Numbered from the stretch's first letter, positions 14,960-21,551 are shown. The stretch is DNA of 27,395 bases from JBICHM01 sp043101835 (GCA_043101835.1 JBICHM010000274.1:1-27395), one strand, 5' to 3'. Notes: generated by a model not told the origin, from the sequence alone. Made by a program: numbers and translations.

Positions 14960-15490
14960 TTACGCGGTCTCCGGCGCGTCGATCTGTTCGCGCATGCGTT
15001 CGATGTAGCGCCAGGCGTTGAGCGTCACGCGGATGTCGCGCAAGGCGTCGCCGTCGGGCGGGTCGGCGAGGGCCGCGAAGGCGCGCGCGACCTCGTCGAT
15101 CAGCGCAAGACGCCTGGTGTCGGCCCATGCCTCGTGGCTCGCGATGCGCTCGCGGTCGGCGGCGCCGACGGCGTCCTCGAGATCCTCGCGGATCTCCATG
15201 ACCTCCATCAGGAATGCCGGCGGGAGCGACTTTTCGTCCTCGCGCGCCGGCCCGCCCAGGAGCACGAGCAGGGCGTCTGCGCGACGCTCGGGGTCTTCGA
15301 GGGTCCGTTTGGCGTCGTTGAGCAGCGCGGCGCGGCGGGCGATCTCGCCCTCGTCGGCGCCGCCCGGCAGGGCGCCAACGCGATCCGGGTGCAGGTCCGC
15401 GGCGCGCGCACGCCAGGCGCGTCGGATGTCGCGCGCTTCGAGGTCGAATCGTCGGGAGAGGCCGAGGGCCTCGAAAGGGTCCTGGTGCAT
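14960..15490 (-). CDS. hscB: Fe-S cluster co-chaperone HscB (J-domain protein)
   Basis: A 176-residue J-domain co-chaperone. HscB delivers the scaffold IscU to the Hsp70 HscA during iron-sulphur cluster transfer. The J-domain starts at MHQDPFEALGLSRRF and contains HPD at 34-36 in ADLHPDRVG. The C-terminal three-helix domain that binds IscU is marked by LPPAFLMEVMEIREDLEDA and ends in a long helix. The start at 15490 is preferred: the frame extends to 15631 but that part overlaps the redoxin gene and its terminator. No Shine-Dalgarno sequence is present and TACCAT lies 9 bases upstream. No iscU or hscA is in the window; the gene leads the CNNM pair. Confidence 0.88.
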   Translation of the reverse strand: MHQDPFEALGLSRRFDLEARDIRRAWRARAADLHPDRVGALPGGADEGEIARRAALLNDAKRTLEDPERRADALLVLLGGPAREDEKSLPPAFLMEVMEIREDLEDAVGAADRERIASHEAWADTRRLALIDEVARAFAALADPPDGDALRDIRVTLNAWRYIERMREQIDAPETA

Positions 15491-15499
15491 CGCGGGCGC

Positions 15500-15505
15500 A
15501 TGGTA
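15500..15505 (-). promoter_or_regulatory. Putative -10 element of hscB
   Basis: Reads TACCAT on the minus strand, 9 bases before the hscB ATG. It lies just behind the redoxin terminator, so hscB has almost no room for a leader. Confidence 0.42.
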
Positions 15506-15546
15506 CGCGCAGAAGAACGCCCCGCCGAGCGAGCCCGGCGGGGCGT
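15505..15546 (-). terminator. Rho-independent terminator of the redoxin gene
   Basis: A perfect 10-base-pair stem (15517-15526 with 15537-15546, ACGCCCCGCC and its complement) is followed on the minus strand by TTCTTCTG. It begins 30 bases after the redoxin stop and separates that unit from hscB. Confidence 0.75.
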
Positions 15547-15575
15547 GAGCATCGAACCCTGCGGTCGCGAGCGGC

Positions 15576-16220
15576 TCAGTACTTGACGGAGCAGCCGTAA
15601 GCGCGCGTCTCGGCCTCGGTGACGGTCTCACCGGCGAGGATCTGGGTGAGCGCCTGATCGACGTAGTTCACATCGCCGAACTTCTGGGCGCTGGGGTTGT
15701 TGTCGATGGCGCCGGCGTAGCGGAGGACGCCGTCGGTGTCGATGATGTACATGTGGGGCGTCGTCTTGGCGCCGTACATCTCACCGACCATGCTCGTCTC
15801 GTCGAGCATGAGCGGGTAGGAGAAGCCGAACTCCTCGACGGCCGAGAGGTTGCGATCCATACCGGTGCCCTGCTTGCCGGGCTTGCCGCTGTTGATCGCG
15901 AGCCACACGACGCCCTGCTCGGCGTACTTGGCGGACAGGTCCTTCATCGTGCTGCCCTTCTTGTGGTGCTTGACCACGTAGGGGCAGTCGGGGTTGAACC
16001 ACTCGAGGACGACGATCTTGCCTTCCTTCGTGTAGTCGCTGAGGGTGTGCGTGGCGCCGTTGAGGTCGGTCAGGGTGAAGTCCGGCGCGGGGGCGCCGAC
16101 CTTGGCGACGGCGTCCTTCATCTTCTGCGCGCTGGCCGTGGACGCGACCGAGATCGCGACCAGACCGGCGGCGGCGACGCCGAGCAGACCGAACCCGAAC
16201 CGATGCAGTGCCTTCGTCAT
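15576..16220 (-). CDS. Secreted thioredoxin-fold redoxin with a single active-site Cys
   Basis: A 214-residue exported protein of the AhpC/TSA-TlpA fold. Residues 1-31 are a signal peptide (GLLGVAAAGLVAISVASTASA-Q). The redoxin core begins at VGAPAPDFTLTDLNGATHTL. The active-site region is EWFNPDCPYVVKHH: Cys79 is in the position of the first thioredoxin Cys, but the second is Val (CPYV). The only other Cys in the mature protein is Cys210 near the C-terminus (YGCSVKY). TTPHMYIIDTDG contains the cis-Pro loop. The protein could act as a one-Cys or atypical two-Cys peroxidase-like or thiol-transfer protein, which is inference. AGGAG lies 7 bases before the ATG. The DsbD-like gene 49 bases upstream is probably in the same operon. 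Confidence 0.86.
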   Translation of the reverse strand: MTKALHRFGFGLLGVAAAGLVAISVASTASAQKMKDAVAKVGAPAPDFTLTDLNGATHTLSDYTKEGKIVVLEWFNPDCPYVVKHHKKGSTMKDLSAKYAEQGVVWLAINSGKPGKQGTGMDRNLSAVEEFGFSYPLMLDETSMVGEMYGAKTTPHMYIIDTDGVLRYAGAIDNNPSAQKFGDVNYVDQALTQILAGETVTEAETRAYGCSVKY

Positions 16221-16269
16221 GTGATGCTCCTCATGTGACTTGCTGCGCCGGGCGACGGCCCGGGCGCGT

Positions 16270-17106
16270 TCATCCGGCGGGCGGCGCGGGCACGCTGATC
16301 TCCCAGCGTCCCGCGGCGTCTCCGCCTCGCACCTCGAGCACGCCGGTCACGCGACCGGCGTCCGCGGCGGTTGCTCCGTACTCCATCACCAGACGCGCGC
16401 CCTCGGCGACGCAGCCGGTGATCGGATCGATCGGCCCGCCCACGCGCGGCTCGTCGGGATAGACGACGAGCGACTCAGCGTCGGGAGCCGTGATGGACAG
16501 GGTAGCGCCGGCCCACGATGCGCGCACGCCTCGCGACTGCGCATCATCGAATGGCCGGGGCGTAGAGGCGTCGAACGCGCCGAAGATCGCAAGCGCGTCG
16601 TGGTCATCCGATGTGCCGGCGGTTTCGCCCACCGGCAGCGAAAGCGAGATCGTCGCGCCGCCAGGGATGCACGCCTCCTTGCAGACGAGCCACTCGGCGT
16701 CGACGCCGATCGTCAGCGTCGCGCCGGGCTCGAGTCCGGGGTCGATGTGGATCGGGGTGACGAGGATCAGCGACCCCTCGTGAATGTAGTCGAGCAGTGC
16801 GCCGCCGCCGTGGATGTAGCGGTCCGGCGTCGGCCATGCGGTCGCGCCGGCGCGGGCGCCTTCGGGCAGGTCGAAGTCGAGCGTCGGCGAAACACCTGTG
16901 TCGCCCGGGTTGCGCCAGTAGAGGTGCCACTCCGGGGCGATCTCAAGGACCACGGCGACGCGAATCGTCTCGCCGGGTATCGCAACGGGTCGCTCGGCGA
17001 GAATGCGCGCGTCGACGAGGTCCGATCCGGATTGTGCGTGCGCTGCCGCGCACCAGAGGCCGAGCAGGGCTCCGGCGACAACACAGGCTGACGATCGTTC
17101 GGGCAT
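16270..17106 (-). CDS. Secreted DsbD N-terminal-domain-like protein
   Basis: A 278-residue exported protein related to the N-terminal (alpha) domain of the thiol:disulphide interchange protein DsbD. Residues 1-24 are a signal peptide ending AAAHA. The family pattern is clear: EWHLYWRNPGDTG at 59-71, then WPTPDRY, and WLVCKEACIPGGATISLSLP with Cys142 and Cys146. In full-length DsbD this domain passes electrons from a membrane domain to periplasmic partners. Here neither the membrane domain nor the C-terminal thioredoxin domain is attached, so electrons would have to come from elsewhere. I chose the ATG at 17106 since GGAGG lies 6-7 bases upstream. It leads a probable two-gene thiol-redox operon with the redoxin. 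Confidence 0.86.
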   Translation of the reverse strand: MPERSSACVVAGALLGLWCAAAHAQSGSDLVDARILAERPVAIPGETIRVAVVLEIAPEWHLYWRNPGDTGVSPTLDFDLPEGARAGATAWPTPDRYIHGGGALLDYIHEGSLILVTPIHIDPGLEPGATLTIGVDAEWLVCKEACIPGGATISLSLPVGETAGTSDDHDALAIFGAFDASTPRPFDDAQSRGVRASWAGATLSITAPDAESLVVYPDEPRVGGPIDPITGCVAEGARLVMEYGATAADAGRVTGVLEVRGGDAAGRWEISVPAPPAG

Positions 17107-17144
17107 GAATCCCCTCCGCGAACCGGGATGGCGGCTTCGCACAC

Positions 17145-17171
17145 AGGATATTCAACCGCCGGGCCGGCGGT
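17145..17171 (-). promoter_or_regulatory. Palindromic operator next to a -10-like box before the DsbD-like gene
   Basis: A perfect 17-base palindrome with 8-base arms and a single central base (17155-17171, ACCGCCGG arm) lies just upstream, in the minus-strand sense, of TATCCT (17145-17150), a -10-like hexamer about 39 bases before the ATG. A dimeric regulator bound there would cover the promoter spacer. Confidence 0.45.
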
Positions 17172-17210
17172 CTGTTCCATGCGGGTTCGCGTGGGGCGGC
17201 CGAACGGATC

Positions 17211-17247
17211 CAAAACAACACCCGGCCGGGGGGGAAACCCGGCCGGG
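17211..17247 (-). terminator. Terminator of fibro-slime gene 1
   Basis: Two copies of the self-complementary decamer CCCGGCCGGG (17221-17230 and 17238-17247) form a strong stem with a 7-base loop. On the minus strand TGTTGTTTT follows. It lies 58 bases after the stop of fibro-slime gene 1. Confidence 0.8.
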
Positions 17248-17305
17248 CGCTGTGCGTGTCGCAGGCAGGAAGGAACCGGCGCCGAGGCGCCGCGGGAGGT
17301 CGGGC

Positions 17306-18217
17306 TTAGTCGAACATGCTCGCCACACCGGGGACCTCACCGGACATCAGGATGCCGGAGGTTTCGATGCGGAGGCGGGCGGAGTTCTTCACGCGGTTGG
17401 CGTAGAAGATCTTGATGGTGTAGTTCTGGCCGTCGATCAGGCCGAGGCGATCGAGCTCGACGGTCTGCTCCTCGAAGTTGTGGACGCCGCCAAGGTCGAC
17501 GACGAGGTCGCCGTCGATGAATACCCAGATGTCGTCGTCGCCGCCGAAGGTGAAAGCCTGGTTCTGGCCGGCCTGGTAGGTGAACTGGCAGTCCACTTCG
17601 TAGGTGAAGTTGCGGTTCTTGTTGGACGCCTGGCCGAACTGCTTGGCCATGTGCGTATCGAGGCGGTCGTCGAAGACGTAGTTCCCGGTCGCCTCGTCGT
17701 GGTGGAGCGTGATCGGGAAGAGCGCGGACGAGTTCATGTCCGGCGCGTCATTGAACCACTCGCGATACGACTCGGCGGAGGTGATCGCGCCGTCGGAGGC
17801 GACGCCCCAGCCGCCGGGCGAGTCACCCTTGGCGGGGTCGTAGAGGCTCGGGGGAATCGTGCGCCCCTGGGCGTCGCGGTAGGGCATGACGAGCATCTTG
17901 CCGCCGCCGACGAAGACGGGCTTGCCGTCCGCGGAGAGCGTGTTGGCGATGTTGCCGGCGTAGACGCCCATGCCGGTAGCGGGCATCACTTCCATGTCGG
18001 GGTGCCCGCCGGGCTGATGGGCCATCCGGAAGTCGCGGAGAATGCCCCAGACATGGATGGCGTTCTCGGCGTCGGGGTCGTAGACGCCGTTCTGCCCGCC
18101 CTGGCCGCCGTTGCCGCCGGCGAGCGCGACCGGGCTGACGGCGGCGAGAGCGAGCGCCGCTCCCAGCGCCATGGGCATGCGGCTGCGAATCCGCGTGTGG
18201 GTGTGCGTGCGCTGCAT
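17306..18217 (-). CDS. Fibro-slime-domain secreted protein 1
   Basis: A 303-residue exported protein. Residues 1-33 are a signal peptide with a His/Arg-rich front (HTHTRIRSR) and hydrophobic ALGAALALAAVSPVALA. A Gly/Gln-rich linker (GGNGGQGGQNG) follows. The rest is one fibro-slime domain, related to PA14: RDFRMAHQPGGHPD at 61-74, DGKPVF near 98, EWFNDAPDMN near 153, FDDRLDTHM near 182, and the signature GDDDIWVFIDGDLVVDLGG at 226-244, ending in ASMFD. Fibro-slime proteins were first noted in Fibrobacter succinogenes and Dictyostelium; a role in adhesion or surface glycan binding is plausible but unproven. AGGAGGT lies 6 bases before the ATG; in-frame upstream ATGs lack such a site. It has its own terminator. 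Confidence 0.88.
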   Translation of the reverse strand: MQRTHTHTRIRSRMPMALGAALALAAVSPVALAGGNGGQGGQNGVYDPDAENAIHVWGILRDFRMAHQPGGHPDMEVMPATGMGVYAGNIANTLSADGKPVFVGGGKMLVMPYRDAQGRTIPPSLYDPAKGDSPGGWGVASDGAITSAESYREWFNDAPDMNSSALFPITLHHDEATGNYVFDDRLDTHMAKQFGQASNKNRNFTYEVDCQFTYQAGQNQAFTFGGDDDIWVFIDGDLVVDLGGVHNFEEQTVELDRLGLIDGQNYTIKIFYANRVKNSARLRIETSGILMSGEVPGVASMFD

Positions 18218-18289
18218 CGTGATACCTCCTGCGATCCTGCGTGCCACTCGGCGCGTTCGCGCGTCGTCGGGCCGCATCACCATGGAGGC

Positions 18290-18348
18290 TCGAATTCGAT
18301 TTCCACCCCCGCAAGTGGGGATGCTCCGTTGCGAGCGCGCGGAGGTCG
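18290..18348 (-). promoter_or_regulatory. Degenerate copy of the 59-bp upstream module (before fibro-slime 1)
   Basis: GAATTCGA with GAATTC at 18292-18297 lies 75 bases from the fibro-slime 1 start, and TTGC occurs at the place where the full copies have TTGG. The distal TTCAC block is missing, so I rate it as a partial copy. Confidence 0.4.
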
Positions 18349-18430
18349 GCCTGCGCCGTCTGGGGAACTTCGCGTTCCCGGACGGCCCCGGCTGGTGTGT
18401 CGCATCTGCGAGCGACTGGGTTGTGAAGAC

Positions 18431-18457
18431 GTCCGCCCCCGGGTGGGAGGAGCGGAC
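18431..18457 (-). terminator. Terminator-like hairpin with no gene before it
   Basis: A 6-base-pair stem (GTCCGC at 18431-18436 with GCGGAC at 18452-18457) is followed on the minus strand by GTCTTC. It lies 115 bases downstream of the orphan module at 18573-18631 and could end a short transcript. The stem is weaker than those of the neighbouring genes. Confidence 0.3.
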
Positions 18458-18458
18458 G

Positions 18459-18572
18459 CCGGGCAGTCCCTGTGACGAGTCTGCCCATGGACGCAGCAGC
18501 AGGCGAGAGGTGCGTCAGAGGACCAACGCCGCGGCCGGCAGCAACGGCCATCTCGCGTGCATCTAGAGATTC
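18459..18572 (-). other. Gene-free stretch: possible small RNA or remnant of a lost array gene
   Basis: The 597 bases between fibro-slime genes 1 and 2 (18218-18814) hold the degenerate module, a dyad at 18356-18385 without T-tract, the hairpin at 18431, an intact orphan module at 18573-18631 and the terminator of fibro-slime 2. Between orphan module and hairpin I see no credible gene. A 15-codon frame from an ATG at 18562 reads like the start of a signal peptide (MHARWPLLPAAALVL) and then stops, but that ATG is much closer to the module than the real starts are. The other open frames here continue through unrelated sequence. Confidence 0.25.
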
Positions 18573-18631
18573 GAATTCAACCGCGCCGTCGCCAAACGAT
18601 GCGTGCGATCAACTTGAGCGCAGGTGTGAAG
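18573..18631 (-). promoter_or_regulatory. 59-bp upstream module, orphan copy
   Basis: On the minus strand it reads CTTCACAC, then 28 bases, TTGG, 13 bases, GAATTC (18573-18578), identical in spacing to the copies before fibro-slime 2 and the small peptide gene. Further upstream it shares TGTGAAG and TGCGCGATCG-type sequence with the copy at 19794-19852. The nearest downstream gene start is 356 bases away, so this copy has no obvious gene. Confidence 0.6.
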
Positions 18632-18687
18632 GCGTGCGCGATCGGTGTGAATCTGTGCGGGCGCTGCCGATGCGGTTGTGCCTGGCC

Positions 18688-18730
18688 CCAAAATGAATGG
18701 CGCCCGCCCTCGTTGCCGAAGGCGGGCGCC
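18688..18730 (-). terminator. Terminator of fibro-slime gene 2
   Basis: A perfect 10-base-pair stem (GGCGCCCGCC at 18699-18708 with its complement at 18721-18730) is followed on the minus strand by ATTCATTTTGG. It lies 84 bases after the gene's stop. Confidence 0.72.
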
Positions 18731-18814
18731 GCAGCAGCCCAATCACACCAGAGGAACACAGCAGTCAGCAGCACACGAGGGACGAACGCGACCGGAGCCG
18801 CGGTGAGGGAGGGA

Positions 18815-19720
18815 TCAGTCGTACTGGGCGTACACGCCGGGGAGCTCGCCGGGGAGCAGGACCACGCTCGACTCGATCTCGAGGCGCGAGGAGGTCCCGT
18901 AGCGCTCAGCGAAGAAGATCTTCATCTCGTAGCTCTGGCCGTCCTGCAGCCAGCTGAGGCGGTCGAGCTGCACCACCTGGCCGGTGGTGGCGTGCACGCC
19001 GCCGATATCCACGACGAGGCGGCCATCAATGAAAACCCAGAGGTCGTCGTCACCGGCAAAGGAGAGCGTGTCGCCGGCGCCCTTCTGGTATTGGAAGGTG
19101 ACCTCGGTCTCGAAGGTAAAGTTGCGGTTTTTGTTGCCGCCGCCCTGGATGCTGGCCATGTGGGTGTCGAGGCGATCGCGGAAGACAAACTTGCCGTTCT
19201 CCTTCACGAGCGTGATGGGGAAGGGCGCGGTGACGTTCATCGTGGGCACGTCGCGGAACCACTGGCGGAACGAGTTGACGCTGTCGATCGCGCCGTCGTC
19301 GCTGCCGGGCGCCATCACGCCGGCGACATCGCCCGCGAGCGCATCGAAGACGCTGGGGTGGATGACCTGCCCCTTGGCGTTGCGGTAGGGCGAGAGCACC
19401 ATCGCGCCGGCGCCCTGGAAGACCGGCTTTCCGTCGGCGTCGAGCGTATCCGCGACGTTGCCCATCGAGTGGCCCATGCCGCCGGCGGGGAGCACGCCGA
19501 AGTCGGGGTGGCCGCCGTTCTGATGGGCGGGGCGGAAGTCGCGGACGATCGCGTGCAACTGCAGCGCGCCGAACGCGTCGGGGTCATAGTTGCCGTTCTG
19601 GCCGCCGGTGCTGCCCTGGCCGCCGGCGTGGGCGACGCTCGCGAAGGCGAGCGCCCCGAGCGCGGCGATGGCCATCGCGCCGGTGCGGCTGATCGAACGG
19701 TCGGTGCGGCTGCTGAACAT
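18815..19720 (-). CDS. Fibro-slime-domain secreted protein 2
   Basis: A 301-residue paralogue of the protein encoded at 17306-18217. The signal peptide covers residues 1-32 (AMAIAALGALAFASVAHA) and is followed by GGQGSTGGQNG. The domain shows VRDFRPAHQNGGHPDFG near 59, DADGKPVFQG near 95, WFRDVPTMN near 154, RDRLDTHM near 181 and GDDDLWVFIDGRLVVDIGG at 223-241; it ends AQYD. No membrane anchor or sorting tail is present, so release or non-covalent surface attachment is likely. AAGGAG lies 7 bases before the ATG. A full 59-bp module lies 74 bases upstream and a terminator follows, making it a single-gene transcription unit. Confidence 0.88.
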   Translation of the reverse strand: MFSSRTDRSISRTGAMAIAALGALAFASVAHAGGQGSTGGQNGNYDPDAFGALQLHAIVRDFRPAHQNGGHPDFGVLPAGGMGHSMGNVADTLDADGKPVFQGAGAMVLSPYRNAKGQVIHPSVFDALAGDVAGVMAPGSDDGAIDSVNSFRQWFRDVPTMNVTAPFPITLVKENGKFVFRDRLDTHMASIQGGGNKNRNFTFETEVTFQYQKGAGDTLSFAGDDDLWVFIDGRLVVDIGGVHATTGQVVQLDRLSWLQDGQSYEMKIFFAERYGTSSRLEIESSVVLLPGELPGVYAQYD

Positions 19721-19793
19721 GTCGAACTCCTTGCCCCTCGCCGACGCGTCCCCGCTCGCGGGGCCCCGTCATCGACGATGCACAGGGAAGTTC

Positions 19794-19852
19794 GAATTCG
19801 CACTGCCGACATCCAAGCACGGAAATCGCGAAGTCAAGCTGGCCGTGTGAAG
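19794..19852 (-). promoter_or_regulatory. 59-bp upstream module before fibro-slime 2
   Basis: On the minus strand: CTTCACAC (19845-19852), TTGGATGTCGGC, then GAATTCGAA with GAATTC at 19794-19799. The block positions match those of the orphan and small-peptide copies exactly. It lies between the terminator of fibro-slime 3 and the start of fibro-slime 2, where a promoter or operator is expected. Confidence 0.68.
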
Positions 19853-19913
19853 CTGTGCGCGATCGATGCGAACGCGTGCCGGTCGTGCGGACCGCCGCCT
19901 TCCCGGACGCGCG

Positions 19914-19950
19914 AAAACGCCCCTCTCCGCGGGGGAAGCGGGGAGGGGCG
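19914..19950 (-). terminator. Terminator of fibro-slime gene 3
   Basis: A 13-base stem with one mismatch (19918-19930 with 19938-19950, CGCCCCTC-type arm) and a 7-base loop is followed on the minus strand by TTTT. It starts 41 bases after the stop codon. Confidence 0.75.
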
Positions 19951-19991
19951 CGGAGTTGATGCGTGCGTGCCGTCGGTCGAGACCATTCAGT

Positions 19992-20870
19992 TCAATCGAA
20001 GAGGCCCATCACGTCCGGGAGCGCGCCGGGACGGAGCGCGAAGGACGACTCGATGCGGATATAGGAGGCGTTCTTCAGGCGATTGGCGTAGAAGACCTTC
20101 ATCGAATACTTCTGGCCGCTGACGAGCCAGGGGACCCGGTCGAGGTGCACGACCTGCGTCTCCCGGCCGTGGAGGCCGCCGAGATCAACGACGAGCCTGC
20201 CGTCGATGAAGACCCAGAAATCGTCGTCCGCGGTGAAGACGAGCTCGTTGCCCGAGCCCTGCTGATGGATGAAGTCCATCTCGATCTCGAAGGTGTACTC
20301 GTGGTTCTTGTTCTTCCCGCCGGGGTTGAACTTGGCGAACTGCGTGTCGAGCTTTCCCTCGAAGACGTAGTTGCCGCCGGCCGTCTCCTGCTTCATCACA
20401 ATGGGGAATCGCGCGGCGACGTTCAATCCAGGGACGTTGCGGAACCACTGGCGAAAAGTGCTCGCCGAGGTCACGCCCTGATCGGTCTCGGCGCCCCAGA
20501 CGCCGGCGACATCGCCGCGCCCAGCGTCGTAGAACTCGGGGCAGATCGGATTGGCGGCCGAGTCACGCCACTGCTGCTCGACGAAGCGCCCCATGCCAGT
20601 GAAGACGGGCTTGCCCTCGGCGTCGAGCGTGGTTTCGACGAGCCCCATCGTGAGGCCGGAGCCGTCGGCCGGCTCTCGCCCGAAGTCAGGATGACCGCCG
20701 TCAGCGTTATGGGCGCGGAAATCGCGGACCAGGCCGACGAGTTCCACGGTCGAAGGGTCATTGGGATCGGCGTTGCCGAACTGGAAGGCCATCGCGGTCT
20801 CGGGACACGCAAGGCCGAGCAGGCCCGCGCCGACGGCGCAGACCGACATCATGCGGTGATTCCGGATCAT
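19992..20870 (-). CDS. Fibro-slime-domain secreted protein 3 (divergent member)
   Basis: A 292-residue paralogue with signal peptide 1-28 (MMSVCAVGAGLLGLACPETAMA). Unlike the other three it lacks the Gly/Gln-rich linker; the mature part starts FQFGNADPNDPSTVELVG. The domain is intact: VRDFRAHNADGGHPDFG near 48, DAEGKPVFTG near 83, WFRNVPGLN near 142, GKLDTQFAKF near 172 and ADDDFWVFIDGRLVVDLGG at 214-232, ending MGLFD. Two positions conserved in the other members differ (DTQ for DTH, ADDD for GDDD). Its upstream region also lacks the 59-bp module and has a different dyad. GGGGGAG lies 7 bases before the ATG. It is probably expressed under different control and may have a different partner. 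Confidence 0.86.
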   Translation of the reverse strand: MIRNHRMMSVCAVGAGLLGLACPETAMAFQFGNADPNDPSTVELVGLVRDFRAHNADGGHPDFGREPADGSGLTMGLVETTLDAEGKPVFTGMGRFVEQQWRDSAANPICPEFYDAGRGDVAGVWGAETDQGVTSASTFRQWFRNVPGLNVAARFPIVMKQETAGGNYVFEGKLDTQFAKFNPGGKNKNHEYTFEIEMDFIHQQGSGNELVFTADDDFWVFIDGRLVVDLGGLHGRETQVVHLDRVPWLVSGQKYSMKVFYANRLKNASYIRIESSFALRPGALPDVMGLFD

Positions 20871-20933
20871 TGGGATTCTCCCCCCGTCTTTGATTGTGGG
20901 CCGGCTCGCCCTTCGCCTTGGGCGCCCGGGTCG

Positions 20934-20967
20934 GTGACCCTCGAACCTACCCCGCAGGCGGGGTCAC
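20934..20967 (-). promoter_or_regulatory. Overlapping, mutually exclusive dyads upstream of fibro-slime 3
   Basis: GTGACCC at 20934-20940 pairs with GGGTCAC at 20961-20967. An inner pair, ACCCCGC (20949-20955) with GCGGGGT (20958-20964), shares bases with the outer one, so only one stem can form at a time. This could be an operator or a leader switch; it replaces the module seen before the other array genes. Confidence 0.4.
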
Positions 20968-21030
20968 GCCAGCGCCGCAAGCGGAATCACCGCCGATCGG
21001 GCGCACGCAGTTCGGTCTGTGTGGGCAGGT

Positions 21031-21077
21031 CCAAAAACAACGCCACCCGCTCCGACCATCGGAACGGGCAGCGGCGT
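21031..21077 (-). terminator. Terminator of the small exported peptide gene
   Basis: An imperfect long stem (TCCGA near 21051 pairing with TCGGA near 21059, extended outward by the CGCC and GGCG blocks) is followed on the minus strand by TTGTTTTTGG. It lies 59 bases after the stop at 21137, which supports that the short gene is real. Confidence 0.65.
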
Positions 21078-21136
21078 GGTTGGAGAAGCGGAAGACTGGG
21101 TCGCAGCAATCCGCGCTCGCCCTTTCGGGCGTCAAA

Positions 21137-21343
21137 TCAATCGATGAAACCGGCCAACGTCCGCGTCGTCTGGGGCGATCCGACGGTCGCGGCGGCCGTC
21201 TGGCGCTCCGCCTGCGCCGCGAGTCCGGTGTCGCCGGCGGCGTCGCCGGCGAACGACAGCGCGACGATGCCCGCCGCGGTCAGGAGACCGAGGCCAGTCA
21301 GCAGGGTTCCGGTCCGCCCTTCGTTGAGATCTCGCTTGTGCAT
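21137..21343 (-). CDS. Small exported or membrane-anchored peptide (68 residues)
   Basis: I do not recognise this protein. It has a basic start (MHKRDLNEGR), one hydrophobic segment at about 14-32 (LLTGLGLLTAAGIVALSFAG), and a polar Ala/Thr-rich tail ending TLAGFID. It is supported as a gene by a strong Shine-Dalgarno sequence (GGAGG 5-6 bases before the ATG), a full 59-bp module 58 bases upstream, and its own terminator, all as in the fibro-slime units. The hydrophobic part could be a signal peptide, giving a mature peptide of about 35 residues, or a membrane anchor. Being embedded in the array and sharing the promoter module, it is probably expressed with the fibro-slime proteins. It might also be a shrunken array member, since it keeps an aromatic-to-Asp C-terminus. 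Confidence 0.68.
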   Translation of the reverse strand: MHKRDLNEGRTGTLLTGLGLLTAAGIVALSFAGDAAGDTGLAAQAERQTAAATVGSPQTTRTLAGFID

Positions 21344-21400
21344 GACGCTCCTCCCATCGCTGTGCCGGCCTTCGCTGTGCCGGCGTCTGGAGGGAGCCTC

Positions 21401-21459
21401 GAATTCACCTCGCCGCCATCCAACCTGTTGAGGGGGAAAAGCTGCGCAGGCGCGTGAAG
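21401..21459 (-). promoter_or_regulatory. 59-bp upstream module before the small peptide gene
   Basis: On the minus strand: CTTCACGC (21452-21459), TTGGATGGCGGC, then GAATTCGA with GAATTC at 21401-21406. All blocks are at the same spacing as in the copies at 18573 and 19794. Confidence 0.68.
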
Positions 21460-21481
21460 GCGTGCGGGATGCGCCGCGTCC

Positions 21482-21521
21482 GGAAAGACAACGCCCGCGC
21501 CGGGAGCCGGCGCGGGCGTTG
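21482..21521 (-). terminator. Terminator of fibro-slime gene 4
   Basis: A perfect 15-base-pair stem (21489-21503 with 21507-21521, beginning CAACGCCCGCGCCGG) with a 3-base loop is followed on the minus strand by TCTTTCC. It lies 30 bases after the stop. Confidence 0.8.
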
Positions 21522-21551
21522 CTGCAGCGCGATGCGACGACGGGATTGGGA

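Noticed and set aside
17823..18551. 242-residue minus-strand frame covering the gap before fibro-slime 1
   Set aside because: It overlaps fibro-slime 1 in another frame for half its length, has no ribosome site, and its sequence is Arg/His-rich without domain.
19866..21431. 521-residue plus-strand frame through fibro-slime 3
   Set aside because: It crosses a terminator and an intergenic region and is antisense to a well-supported secreted protein.
17211..21521. The repeated GC-rich hairpins as transposon ends or a CRISPR-like array
   Set aside because: Their sequences differ from one another, each is followed by a T-rich stretch on the minus strand, and each lies 30-84 bases after a stop codon. 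They are terminators.
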